A DNA stretch of 64,000 nucleotides from Phanerodontia chrysosporium (taxonomy: Eukaryota > Basidiomycota > Agaricomycetes > Polyporales > Phanerochaetaceae), in contig MJGA01000031.1 in the NCBI GenBank assembly GCA_001910725.1, forward strand, positions 124,001 to 188,000, in the 5' to 3' direction. Positions 54,887-64,000 of the stretch are shown in pieces. The stretch's first letter is position 1. Each line of letters opens with the position of its first letter. The notes below the pieces were generated by a model, which was given only the letters and a program-made list of their open reading frames with translations, was not told where the DNA came from and searched no databases. The position numbers and the translations under genes were made by a program.

Positions 54887-55171
54887 TGTATCACCCTTCT
54901 TGGTGCTTTGAACAAGGTGGCTACTCACGGTCTGCGACATGCACGAGCCATATCTATTCGAAGCGTACTTTGTCTCCCACGCGAAGCATCTCCTGCACGA
55001 ACACTCAAGATAGAAGTCTATGCACGAAGACGTGCTGGAGCACCAGGTTAGGTCAGGCAGCTTTACGTATTCTGAGTTGGAGCAAGGTTGCTAACACGGC
55101 TGCGCCCCCAGGTATCTAGCCTCATCATTTCCTTGCCATTTCCCATCGCTTTCTGCATCTGCGCTCAAGCT
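54887..55171. other. intergenic
   Basis: Short spacer between tandem plus-strand genes. No feature is seen. Confidence 0.5.
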
Positions 55172-57518
55172 ATGTCCGAAGACTTGGTGTCTAAAAGCAA
55201 TGTGGAAGACGCGCGGAATGCACCCAATACAACGTCGAGTTTTGGTGTGCTCAAAGAGAAAGACTTGGGGGATATGATTGAGCGCGGCCCGGGTGCTGAC
55301 AGCATCGACCCCTCGGCGCCACCCACGCTCTCACGAGCTGAACATCGCAGAGTTTATTGGAAAGTCGACATGCGGCTATTGCCAATTCTCACATTGATAC
55401 AGCTTTGCTCCTATCTCGATAGAGGTGAGCCAATTCAACGCTTTACCAGGTAGAGGTACTGAGACACGGCGTCCACGGCAGGGAACATTGGTGAGCGTTT
55501 TCCGAGTCCGCTGTAGTCTTCCGGTCGACCGTAACATGAACGTCTCGAGGCAATGCAAAGCTGCAAGGACTGGCCACTCAGCTCAATCTCACTGGAGATA
55601 AGTACAACTCTGCGTTGGCGTTGTATTTTCTGGTGAGTCTCATTGCCGAAGTGAACGCAGGCTGATGGGTCTCTTCAGCCATACATTCTCTTGGAGTGTC
55701 CAGAGAGGTCTATGCCCATAAATTCTGCACCTTGAATAATGCTCACGTACTCATAGCTTGGTCATGAAGAAGTTCCGCCCATCGCGATGGCTGCCTGGAT
55801 TGACTGTAAGCCGGGATACTTCGACCCTGCGCGTGTGCCTATTGATAATTAAACCCCTCAGATTGTGTGGGGTATTATCATGTACAGTGCCCCTCAATCA
55901 CCTCGGCGACTGTGCTCATACACGCTTCCGTCAATTGTCAAGGACACTCATGGGACTGGTCAAGAACTACTCTCAACTCGTCGGCGTGCGCATCGCCCTC
56001 GGCGGGATCGAGGCTGGCCTCTTCCCCGGCGTGTGCTGGTAGTCAGTCTCCCACCACGCTCCCCCGAGCCCCGCTTTTATCGACCAAGAGGCGCCTCTAG
56101 CCTGTCGATGTGGTACCCACGCCACGAGCTCCAGTTCCGCATCGCGCTCTTCTGGGGCGGCGCCACGATCGCAGGCGCCTTCTCGGGTGCGCTCGCCTAC
56201 GGAATCTCGTTCATGGCCGGCACGGGCGGAAAGGAGGGCTGGTCGTGGATCTTTATCATCGAGGGCCTCGCGACGATTGTCGTTGGCAGTATTGCACTCT
56301 TCGGTAGGCCTCTTGGCACGCACGGAGGGCAGCATGTTGACGACGGGCCTCCGAAGTCCTCGTCGATTTCCCACATACTGCGTCCTTCCTGACTCCAAGG
56401 GAGAGGGAATACGTTGCATATCGCACGAGTAGGTATCACGGTTGCAATTAGCCAAACCGTACTGACCAGCATGCAGAGTTCGACGGCTCGTCAGCGGGTG
56501 AGGAAGAGCGTTTCCGGTGGCGATACGTCTTCGATGCGCTGTTGGACTGGAAGGTATGTCGCCAATACAGACCGTCGTACACATACACCCATAAGATGTT
56601 CCCAGACATGGACACATGCATTGATATTTGTTTCACTAGTCGGCCCACGTAAGTCCCATCCCACGCGCCCCTCCACCCAAACACTCACCCATCTCAGTCT
56701 ACGGCATCTCGTTCTTCCTCCCGTACGCCCCATCTCCTCAATCCTCTCCACGACTCACCACCTGCCCAGCTCGATCATCAACAACTTCGGCTTCAGCCCG
56801 GCCGCGAGCCAGCTACTGACGGTGCCGCCGTACGTCGTCGCGGCGCTGCTCGGCGTCGGCGTCGCGGTGCTCTCGGACGCTTACGCGCTGCGCTGGCCGT
56901 GCGTGCTCGCGGGGCATGCGCTGTGCGCCGTCGGCTTTGGCATCCAGATCTCGGACGCGCACTTCGCGGCCAAGTACGTCGGCACGTTCTTCTGCGTCGC
57001 GGGCAGCTACGGCGCCTTCCCCGCGGCCGTGAGCTGGTGCGTGTGGTGTGTGAGTGCGCTGGAGAAGACGTCGCTGAGGGCGGGCGCAGGATATCGAACA
57101 ATACTGCGGGGCAGTACAAGCGTGGGACGGCGGTTGCGGTGAATGTCGCGTTTGGGAACATAGCGGGATGTATGCGTCTCTGCAGCTTGACTTATGCGCA
57201 CTGCTAACGAGGTGGTGCCAGCAATCGCCTCCATCTTGTACCGCCCGCAAGATGCGCCACGGTATATACTCGGCAGTACGTTGACGCTTTCTGAGCCAGA
57301 ATATCGAGACTCATTGCTCCTCTTCTGCAGACGCCATCGAGCTGATGTTTGTCGGCCTAGGAGTTGTCTCTTTGGCGATCATGGTCCCCACGTACGCTCG
57401 GATCAATGCACAGCGAGACAAGCAGATGGCAATGTTGAAGGAAGAAGGCGCAGTCTACGATCCCGCGCGTTCCAGGGAATTGGGCGATCGCGCGCCAGAT
57501 TTCCGGTACACCCTGTAA
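55172..57518 (+). CDS. MFS transporter, Dal5/allantoate permease-like (copy 3)
   Basis: ATG 55172 to TAA 57516-57518. Exon 1 (55172-55423) ends LLPILTLIQLCSYLDRG. A 58-nt intron, a 9-nt exon (55482-55490) and a 59-nt intron lead to NAKLQGLATQLNLTG. Later exons give VMKKFRPSRWLPGLT, LMGLVKNYSQLVGVRIALGG, IEAGLFPGVCW, LSMWYPRHELQFRIALFWGG, NNFGFSPAASQLLTVPPYVV and the tail GDRAPDFRYTL. Same predicted 12-helix symporter fold as the other copies, but on the opposite strand, so the family was dispersed by inversion as well as duplication. It converges with the first NmrA-like gene, leaving only 60 bp between stops. Confidence 0.88.
55482..55490 (+). other. 9-nt micro-exon of MFS copy 3
   Basis: The sequence reads GGCAG|GGAACATTG|GTGAGC. 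It joins AGA G and GC AAT to encode R-G-N-I-G-N. The position is homologous to the micro-exon of copy 2, while copy 1 lacks the upstream intron. Confidence 0.7.
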
Positions 57519-57578
57519 TGACCACCTGTCAATGTACGGTCCAGAATGCATCCGCCGGGGCACATGCCGTCCAGCTAG

Positions 57579-58816
57579 TTAGTGCTTCCCGGTCAACAAC
57601 CCGGCGAGGGACACGCCGTTCCAGCCCTGCTTCCACTTTGCGCTAGCGTTGCGGGCACGCGCCCAATGTTCGAGGGTCTGCATGCCGGGATATATCTCCC
57701 GGCATCGCGCGACGAGCGTGTCGTAGCCGCCGGACGCAGCCCGGTCCGCATGAACCTCCTCGATTGTGTCGACACTGGCAGTACACCCTCGTCAGCGCAC
57801 AATGTGAAGGCGCGCGCCCAGGAGACGCTTACACGCCGCGAGCATGTTTGTTCAGCGTCTTAAGGGTATGCGCGAGCACATTCGGGACTGCAGGCATAGC
57901 ACGTCCTGCACCGCGTTCGTAGGACTCTTCGATTTCGCGTGCTGTGAGTGCGTCGCCGAGGACAGTGATGCACTGGCCCGAGTACTTTTCAGGTGCACGC
58001 ATGACTGCAAAGGCAACATGCCCGATGTCCTCAGCTGCCTGCAAAAGCGATGAGCTAGAACGGCAGACGAGAGGAACATAAGACGTACAACGAGCTGCAG
58101 CGTCGTGTCCCGCTTCATACCGATACGCAACAGAGATATCGTGATCCGTCCCAAGAAACCGTCGAAATTCTCCATGAAGAACGCAGGGCGGAGGATTCTG
58201 TAACCGTGTTTAGCTGCATACGGTGGTAAAGAAGGGCATACTCACGTCCAACACAAGCCTGGCTTAGACTTCACGTTTCTCTCGATCTCTGCTTTCGTTG
58301 CATTCCTCGATCCCGGTTCTCCGTCGCGCTTGTCGTCTCCGCGCTCGAGTGAAGAGTATACGAGATGCTGGACACTATACTCGCATGCTAGGTCGACGAC
58401 CAGCTGTGAGACTCACTATAAGCCTCTTCCAGACACCGGGCACATAGTGAACGCACATTTCCTTGTGCCAGCTCCACAGAAAGATCCGCACCCAGCCCCG
58501 GGAACGCCAACACCACGAACACGCCCCAGATCCCGCCCTCTGGCTTTGCCTTCGCGTCCTCGAACACCTTGCGCATGCTTGCAGCGTCATTCAGGTCCCC
58601 GGATACAACATGAACGTTATCCGCGATTTCCGCGAGTCTCTTGGCTGCTGGGGAGCTCGTGTCGCGGGTCAGGGCAAGGATGTCAAAGGAAGCGTCGCGG
58701 CGGTCGACGTTGGGGTCTCCAGAGGAACTGTTTCGATCGTACGCAGCAGTAGCGCGAATGAAGGCGTTGCCCTGCTTTCCAGTTGCGCCGATGACCAAGA
58801 TCTTTCGATTCGGCAT
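57579..58816 (-). CDS. NmrA-like NAD(P)-binding protein (copy 1)
   Basis: ATG 58816. The first exon holds the Rossmann motif ILVIGATGKQGNAFIRA and continues LALTRDTSSPAAKRLAE, DLNDAASMRKVFEDAKA and GIWGVFVVLAFPGLGA. Later exons give HLVYSSLERG, ILRPAFFMENFDGFLGRI, AAEDIGHVAFAVM and a final exon after a GTAAGC-type donor (EEVHADRAASGGYDTLVARC ... GWNGVSLAGLL) ending at 57581-57579. The family contains redox sensors and reductases that bind NADP with an incomplete catalytic set. GATGKQG fits the dinucleotide-binding Gly motif. About 330 residues, usual for the family. Target or substrate cannot be inferred. Confidence 0.85.
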
Positions 58817-59191
58817 GGCGTGGGTGTTGATGGGCTTGGACGTCGAACACGCCTGTGGTTTCCTGTCGCGCCCGCACCCTGCGATAGATCTGCTAGTCCC
58901 GCACCCGCCTCGAAAACAGTGTACAGCCCGTAGCACTGAGGAAAGGCGGTATCTCAGGTGTGTCTCAGACGTGATAGTGGGCCAAGTTGTCGCATGTCTC
59001 AGGCTTCGCGCTAGCCAGACATTCGCGGGCTGTCACGTGAATGCGTGTTTGTACATGTTAGGATCAGAAGCCATCGCCTTCCTAATGCAGCATTTCCTAT
59101 CCAAAAGGGACCTCAGCTCTACCATGTGGACAGAGAATAATATCACCGAAGTAAGATACAAAACGTACAACATTTATCGCATCTTATAATC
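58817..59191. other. intergenic
   Basis: Probable promoter of NmrA copy 1. No motif is singled out. Confidence 0.5.
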
Positions 59192-59898
59192 TCACAGGCT
59201 ACCTTTAAGCAGGCTTATAAGCGACACACCGTTCCACCCGTCCTTCCGCTCTGCACTGGCAGTACGGCTATGGACCTTCGCCCACGACTCGAAAGTATGC
59301 ATGCAGGGGTAGATTTCTCGACACCTGGATATCAAGTCATCATACTTTACGCCATATTGAATACGATCAGCGTGAATGGTCTCTATCGATTCCACACTGT
59401 AGCGGCGCAGATCAGACGGGTTTTCCATGCCAACGTGAGAAACACACTCACACGCCCTGTGTGTGCTTGTTCATGGCTTTTATCCCTGCAGCGAGGACAG
59501 TTGGTATCGATGGGATTGCATGTCCGGCGCCGCGGAGGTAGGCGTCCTGGATCTCTTGCATCGTGAGGGCATCGCCGAGGACGGGGATGCTCTGACCGGC
59601 GTAGGTTTCTGGGGAGCGCATGACGACGAAGACGACCTGTCCTATGTCGTCCGCAGCCTGGGAGCACATGAAGCGACAGAACTGACGCAACATTTGGGAG
59701 ACGCACGATAAGCTGCAGTTTCGTATCCTTCTTTAGCCCGGCGCGCAGCACTGAGAACGTTATCCGGCCTATCAGCCCGTCGAAGTTCTCCATGAAGAAC
59801 ACCGGGCGCACGATCCTGGGACACACAGGTGAGCACGGCCCTCTGTGCGCCGCGGCGCACTCACGTCCAGCTCAGGCCCTGCTTCGCCTGGATGTACC

Positions 59899-60723
59899 TA
59901 AAGTTTCAGTTCGCTGGATCAGCTACGACGTTGATTCTACAACGCCGGATTAATCCAGGCGGCGGGCGCTTCAGCATCACTGTTCCCTCAGGCATAAATA
60001 AAACATACACGAGCAGGAGTGGAACTCGCGCAACGCTCCATGAAAAGAGTGTTCACCCACGCTGTTACCACTGCTCGACTTAGACATATTTTGTGTTGGA
60101 GCTTATGTAAATGTACACAAACAGATCCATTTATGAGCGTTAATTACCCTTTAGTCACAGATTCAAACCCGCTAATCCGTGTTTGTACCTTTCGTCCTTG
60201 TGTCGCATCACAAAGTGTAGATGCTGAGCATTAGTTGATAAATATCACAATCACACGCTGGGAACTCTTCGACCATACAGATGAGGTGAGAGAGGCATGC
60301 ACTGGCCGCTGTCATGCTACCTGCCCAGGGCGCGCTCGGTATTGGGGCACAGCCGCGGCGACCCATCAAAACGAAGAGGATGATGTCATCACTCGACCGG
60401 CGGAAGGCGCTCAGCGGATTAATCCACAGGTAGACGCCAAGCTCAATGCCCCTGTCGGTGAAGGAGTCTTGATCGTTGCTCTATATTTTACTAGTTATGC
60501 TTTTAACATGTTCCAGTGGCGGAATGGCTAGTGCATGGCTGTTGCTGCATGTCCTTGCTCACAAGGTCTGGAGTTCGATTCTCCCCCGTGGTTTTAGTTT
60601 TGTGAGAATATCCCCCCTACGCTGGCTTAAGCCGGCCCCTCTCATTTGTGGTAGGAGACTGCCCGGATTAATCCGGCCTTGTAGAATCAACGTCGTTGCT
60701 AATCCAGCGAACTGAATCTCCTC
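59899..60723. mobile_element. 825-bp non-autonomous element with 50-bp inverted repeats
   Basis: 50-bp inverted repeats at 59907-59956 and 60665-60714 match at 47 of 50 positions, both starting CAGTTCGCTGGAT and ending GGATTAATCC. GATGTACC occurs outside each end (59891-59898 and 60724-60731), though 8-9 unmatched bases separate it from the repeats, so its status as target duplication is tentative. The interior has no transposase frame. It has a third GGATTAATCC (60416-60425) and a tRNA-like segment. It resembles a MITE; the superfamily is unassigned. Confidence 0.75.
60513..60600 (+). ncRNA. tRNA-like, SINE-type pol III module (degenerate)
   Basis: An A-box-like TGGCTAGTGCATGG (60525-60538) and a B-box-like GAGTTCGATTC (60571-60581) are correctly spaced. 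A CCTTG-CTCA-CAAGG hairpin (60553-60566) sits where Ser/Leu tRNAs have a long variable arm, and TTTT (60592-60595) could terminate pol III. Acceptor and anticodon stems do not pair well, so it is not a working tRNA. Confidence 0.5.
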
Positions 60724-61237
60724 GATGTACCGCTCGATGTTCACCTTCGCGCGGTAGCTCAGCTTCGCGAGCTCGTCGCGGCTCTCGTGCCCGCGCTCGG
60801 CCGAGGAGTACACGAGATGCTGGACGCCAAACTCGCACGCGAGGTCCACGACGAGCTGTGCGGGTCTCGTCAGCGGCCGGCGGTGCACAGCGCGGGAGAC
60901 GCACCTTGCCCTGGGCCTCCTCGCCCGACGCGTCTGCGCCGAGCCCGGGGAACGCGAGCGCGATGAACACGCCCCAGATCCCGCCGAACCGCGTTGCATC
61001 CTCGAAGACCTTGCGCACGCTTGCCGGGTCGTCGAGGTCTGCGGTGGCAAGGCTGATGTTCGCGCCTATCGCGGCGAGCTTGCGGGCCGCCGGCGCAGTT
61101 GCGTCGCGGGTGAGGGCGAGGAGGTGGAATGCGGGCTCGGTGTGAGAGTCGGGAGCGGTGGCGGCGGTGGCGGCGCGGATGAGTGCGCTGCCCTGCTTGC
61201 CCGTCGCGCCGACGACGAGGAGCGTGCGGGGAGCCAT

Positions 61238-62162
61238 GAGGTGTAGGTGCGTCCTTTCCCCGGGCCTCGTCTCGCTTTTAGCATGTCCAGTCGCCTCGGA
61301 AGTTCGGTGACGTCGGCCACGGACGTGGGTATCCCGGAAGCTTCACGCGAACCTCGGAAACGTGTGTTCACGAAGTCCGAAGGCTATATTAAGCAGGTAC
61401 GTCGGAGCCCGGTCTGACCACTATGCCCGAACTGCGTGGGAGAAACGTCGTGGAAGACGCATGAGCTGTCTCGAGCATCTAATGGGGATGCTTGTTGCAC
61501 GTCGAGCGCCGGTTATCGCAGGTGCCTATTATATGCGTACAGCAGTCCCGTGGCTTCCTTGTCGGTCGTAGAGTCCGTATCGTTTCTCAAAACCAAAGTG
61601 TTGTTGCTCACCCTTTACAAGTCGCTGTTTCTAGACTTTCTGGACATAGGCGATAAGTAGCCTCAGTTAGAGCATTGACCCTGTCTTGCAGGTCTCAAAA
61701 GAGAACTGTTTGCTGATACAGAAGGCTAAGGCAGCTCCTTATGCAGTGTTTCCTCTCTCACAGATGGCAACTCATTCAACTGCAGCACTTATGTAAGACC
61801 TCCGTCCGTGAATATCGCTCCTGGCTCAACAGGATTTATACTACGTTTGATGCAGGTTACACAGTAATGTATTATACAACCATCCCCCCCTGCGTGACGC
61901 AGACTCCGATTATCGCACCACGAAATATACAATACATGCTGTACCACCCGCAACAATGATTCACAGAAATAATGCTTTATTCTTCTCTCAACCTCAGTCA
62001 TGTGCCTCATTCACATACTTCCCGAGTTCAGACGAGTTGCGAATGCGCAGTCATCGATTGGAAGGAATAGAAGGTAGAAGCAACCGCGACGCAACTTTCA
62101 GGCCTCCCTCATGGCCACAGAATACGATCTGCACCTAGAGCATGCCGCGCAATTGACACGCG
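61238..62162. other. intergenic, no gene seen
   Basis: AT-richer spacer between NmrA copies 2 and 3. Short overlapping frames only. Confidence 0.5.
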
Positions 62163-63384
62163 TCAAAGATTGCCTCGAATTAGGCGAGAGAATGATACGC
62201 CGTTCCAGCCCGCGGCCTGCTCCGCAGTGGGGTCGTGTTCCTTTGCCCAGGCTTCGAAGGTATGCATCCCTGGATAGATCTCTCTGCACCGTGCTACGCG
62301 TGCCTCCCAGTCCTGGTCGTATGTGATCCGATCTGCGTTCATGTTTTCTAGTATCTGTGCGCTGGTGCAATGCCAGGGTCAGCACCTTACGCAACCGGAG
62401 AAAGACACCGCATACTCACACCGTGCGTGTACCCTTGTTCATTGCGGTGACTCCTCGCGCTAGCAGGTCTGGTATGGCGGGCATCGCACGCCCGGTCCCG
62501 CGGGCGTACGCGTCCTCGATTCCCTTGATCGTCAGGATGCCACTGACGATCACGATAACCTGCCCTGCGTAGACTTCTGGAGAGCTCATGACCGCAAATG
62601 CGATGTTGCCGATGTCATCGACGGTCTATGAAGGGCTCGATAAACACATCCGCTCAATGAGGTCAAGGCGGTACATACTGTCAGCTGGATCTTGGTGTCT
62701 GCCTTCACTCCCACCCGCACCACAGAGAACGTGATGCGGCCAATCGTACCCTCAAAGTTCTCCATGAAGAAGACCGGTTGCAGGATCCTAGCGTGTCTGG
62801 TATCAGCAATAGCGCGAGGCAGCCAAACTCTAGACTTACGTCCAGCGCAGGTTCTGCTTCGCCTGTATGTGCTTTTCGATGTTGACCTTGGCTAGATGGC
62901 TTAGAGTCGCAGTCTCGTCGCGCGATTCGTGTCCGCGCGCAGAAGACGAGTAGATGAGGTGCTGCACGCCGTACTCGCTCGCGAGGTCGACTATGAGCTA
63001 GTCCGCGCCTGCGTCTCAGCACCAGGTCTCCAAAACCGACACAAACACGCTACTCACCTTCCCGTGCGCCTCCTCGCCCGACGCATCGGCCCCAAGCCCG
63101 GGGAACGCAAGCGCAAAGAACACGCCCCATATGCCGCCTCCCGGCACAGCACGGGCGTCGTCGAACACCTTGCGCACGCTGGCGGGGTCGTCTAGGTCTG
63201 CCACCGCGACGCCGACGTTCGCGCCGGCCGCCGCGAGCCTGCGCGCAGCAGGGGACTTCGGATCGCGCGTGAGTGCGATGAGCCGGAACCCGTCCGACTC
63301 GGGCTCGTTGCTCGCGGCCGCGCGGATGAACGCGCTGCCCTGCTTTCCGGTCGCGCCCACGACGAGGATCTTGCGGGGGCCCAT
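62163..63384 (-). CDS. NmrA-like NAD(P)-binding protein (copy 3)
   Basis: ATG 63384 (MGPRKILVVGATGKQGSAF). Exons continue LIALTRDPKSPAARRLAA, DLDDPASVRKVFDDARA, GIWGVFFALAFPGLGA, then LASEYGVQHLIYSSSARG, VNIEKHIQAKQNLRWT, ILQPVFFMENFEGTIGRI, VDDIGNIAFAVM and MPAIPDLLARGVTAMNKG, with a last exon ending GWNGVSFSRLIRGNL and TGA at 62165-62163. All conserved blocks are present in order, so this copy looks intact and serves as a guide to what copy 2 has lost. Same NADP-binding family as the neighbours; the tandem arrangement points to local duplication. Confidence 0.85.
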
Positions 63385-63702
63385 GGCGGTTGCGTCTGCC
63401 CCGCGGTTTGCTGCAGAGGCTCCATTAAAAGAGTGATGGCGCCCTGCACGCTGCCGAGACGCGTGCTGCCGAGCTAATCGTCTTGGCGACGATAGCAACA
63501 ATCGACCTGATTTTCTACAGGGGTGACTCCGTGTTTGCGGTGGATGCGCATTTCGCGTTGCAGGGACATGAACAGCCTACGCAATAAAGCCTAGGTCCCG
63601 ATAACGTCTATTTCAGGGTCGATGGACCATAAATACATATGAGCGTATGCGCGGTGAGCCGTGAACTGCAGTGGTATACGTGCTGAAAGGATGGGAATCA
63701 TC
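63385..63702. other. intergenic
   Basis: Upstream of NmrA copy 3 and downstream of the edge gene. No feature is seen. Confidence 0.5.
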
Positions 63703-64000
63703 TCACTCGTACTCTGCGTACGGCGGTGGCATCGTGCTCGAGCTCTGCATCGAGCGCGCAGAGCGAAACGTCCTTGCGGTCTGCGTGCTCTCACGCACTT
63801 CAGCGAGCCTGACGCCATCGTCCGTGGCATGTCGCTCGCCCTGCCTCGCCTCACTGTTCCGGACCGCCTGAGCCTGAGCCTCCCGCAACGCGGCACGCCT
63901 CCCGCGGCGCTGGGATCGTACGGTACGCGCATACTTCTCAAACACAGCGCGGGCCTCGAGGACGTGCGGCGGCTGCGGCGGCATCGACGGTACCGGAGCA
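63703..64000 (-). CDS. C-terminal part of an unknown gene (cut by window edge)
   Basis: The minus-strand frame is open to the window edge and ends PPPYAEYE followed by TGA at 63705-63703. It is rich in Arg, Ala and Gln (KYARTVRSQRRGRRAALREA), then Ser/Thr (SARSMQSSSTMPPPYAEYE). Such basic tails with a terminal PPxY-like motif occur on many fungal membrane proteins and adaptors, and PPPY could bind a Nedd4/Rsp5-type ligase. The family cannot be named from this piece. Confidence 0.45.
   Translation of the reverse strand, partial: APVPSMPPQPPHVLEARAVFEKYARTVRSQRRGRRAALREAQAQAVRNSEARQGERHATDDGVRLAEVRESTQTARTFRSARSMQSSSTMPPPYAEYE

Larger units (their letters stand above)
59192..61237 (-). pseudogene. 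NmrA-like gene (copy 2) split by an inverted-repeat element
   Basis: ATG 61237 begins TLLVVGATGKQGSALIRAA, then DLDDPASVRKVFEDATRFGG, GIWGVFIALAFPGLGA, DLACEFGVQHLVYSSAERG and VNIERYI. Here (about 60724) the coding sequence stops at an 825-bp insert. The rest of the protein follows on its far side (from about 59898): YIQAKQGLSWT, IVRPVFFMENFDGLIGRI, AADDIGQVVFVVM, then SIETIHADRIQYGVKYDDL and GWNGVSLISLL to the stop at 59194-59192. The two parts lie in the same order as copies 1 and 3 and overlap only by GGTACATC. One gene broken by insertion is therefore more likely than two separate fragments. Confidence 0.8.

Noticed and set aside
60513..60600. Functional tRNA gene
   Set aside because: A and B boxes are present, but acceptor and anticodon stems do not form, so it is recorded as tRNA-like only.
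59899..60723. hAT transposon with 8-bp target duplication
   Set aside because: GATGTACC is repeated, but the 8 bp directly beside the inverted repeats (TAAAGTTT and AATCTCCT) do not match, so the superfamily is left open.

Overview
The window reads as a filamentous basidiomycete (agaricomycete) chromosome. Genes are split by 47-65 nt introns with GTRNGY donors. The retroelements are Ty3/gypsy types common in mushroom-forming fungi, and several genes belong to fungal families (Dal5-type anion transporters, a GH92 mannosidase, a fungal AAA protein, NmrA-like reductases). No rRNA, convincing tRNA or CRISPR array is visible. No genome or species name can be assigned from sequence alone.

Layout. 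1-3023 is a diverged direct duplicate of 30420-33728. It carries the last exon of a Dal5-type transporter, and this tail is joined at about 3023 to the 3' part of an unrelated minus-strand Ser/Arg-rich gene (5193 down to the junction). 5.2-11.1 kb has no confident gene, but holds a 183-bp tandem duplication, scattered 5'-splice-site-like motifs and a 90-bp direct repeat. 11120-29365 is an 18.2-kb Ty3/gypsy element (element A, minus strand) with two 850-bp LTRs. Nested inside it is a complete 7,736-bp chromovirus (element B, 13864-21599, minus strand) with 694-bp LTRs and a perfect CCTCC target duplication. Element A also carries, antisense to gag-pol, an intron-bearing gene for a Zn2Cys6-like protein, and element B landed in that gene's last exon.

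33.6-63.4 kb is gene-rich: three Dal5/allantoate-permease-like MFS transporters (33.6-36.2, 43.8-46.5, 55.2-57.5 kb), a nucleotidyltransferase-fold protein (37.8 kb), a sugar/quinate porter (39.2-41.2 kb), a secreted GH92 alpha-mannosidase (47.0-50.7 kb), an AAA ATPase with an apparent frameshift (52.1-54.9 kb), and a run of NmrA-like NAD(P)-binding genes (57.6-63.4 kb). One NmrA-like gene is split into two halves by an 825-bp insert with 50-bp inverted repeats. The right edge cuts an unknown minus-strand gene.

How the parts fit. The transporters, mannosidase and NmrA-like genes would suit uptake and sensing of small nutrients, but nothing shows co-regulation. The most unusual signals are in the retroelements: (i) an antisense Zn2Cys6 gene with its own introns; (ii) sense-strand leaders of more than 1 kb with no ATG at all, although gag-type reading frames run through them; (iii) the same -1 frameshift heptamer GGGTTTT just before the gag stop in both elements, each followed by a possible stem; (iv) an intron-like module built on a duplicated 18-mer in the LTR of element B. 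Exon structures are hand-predicted and approximate unless boundaries are given.
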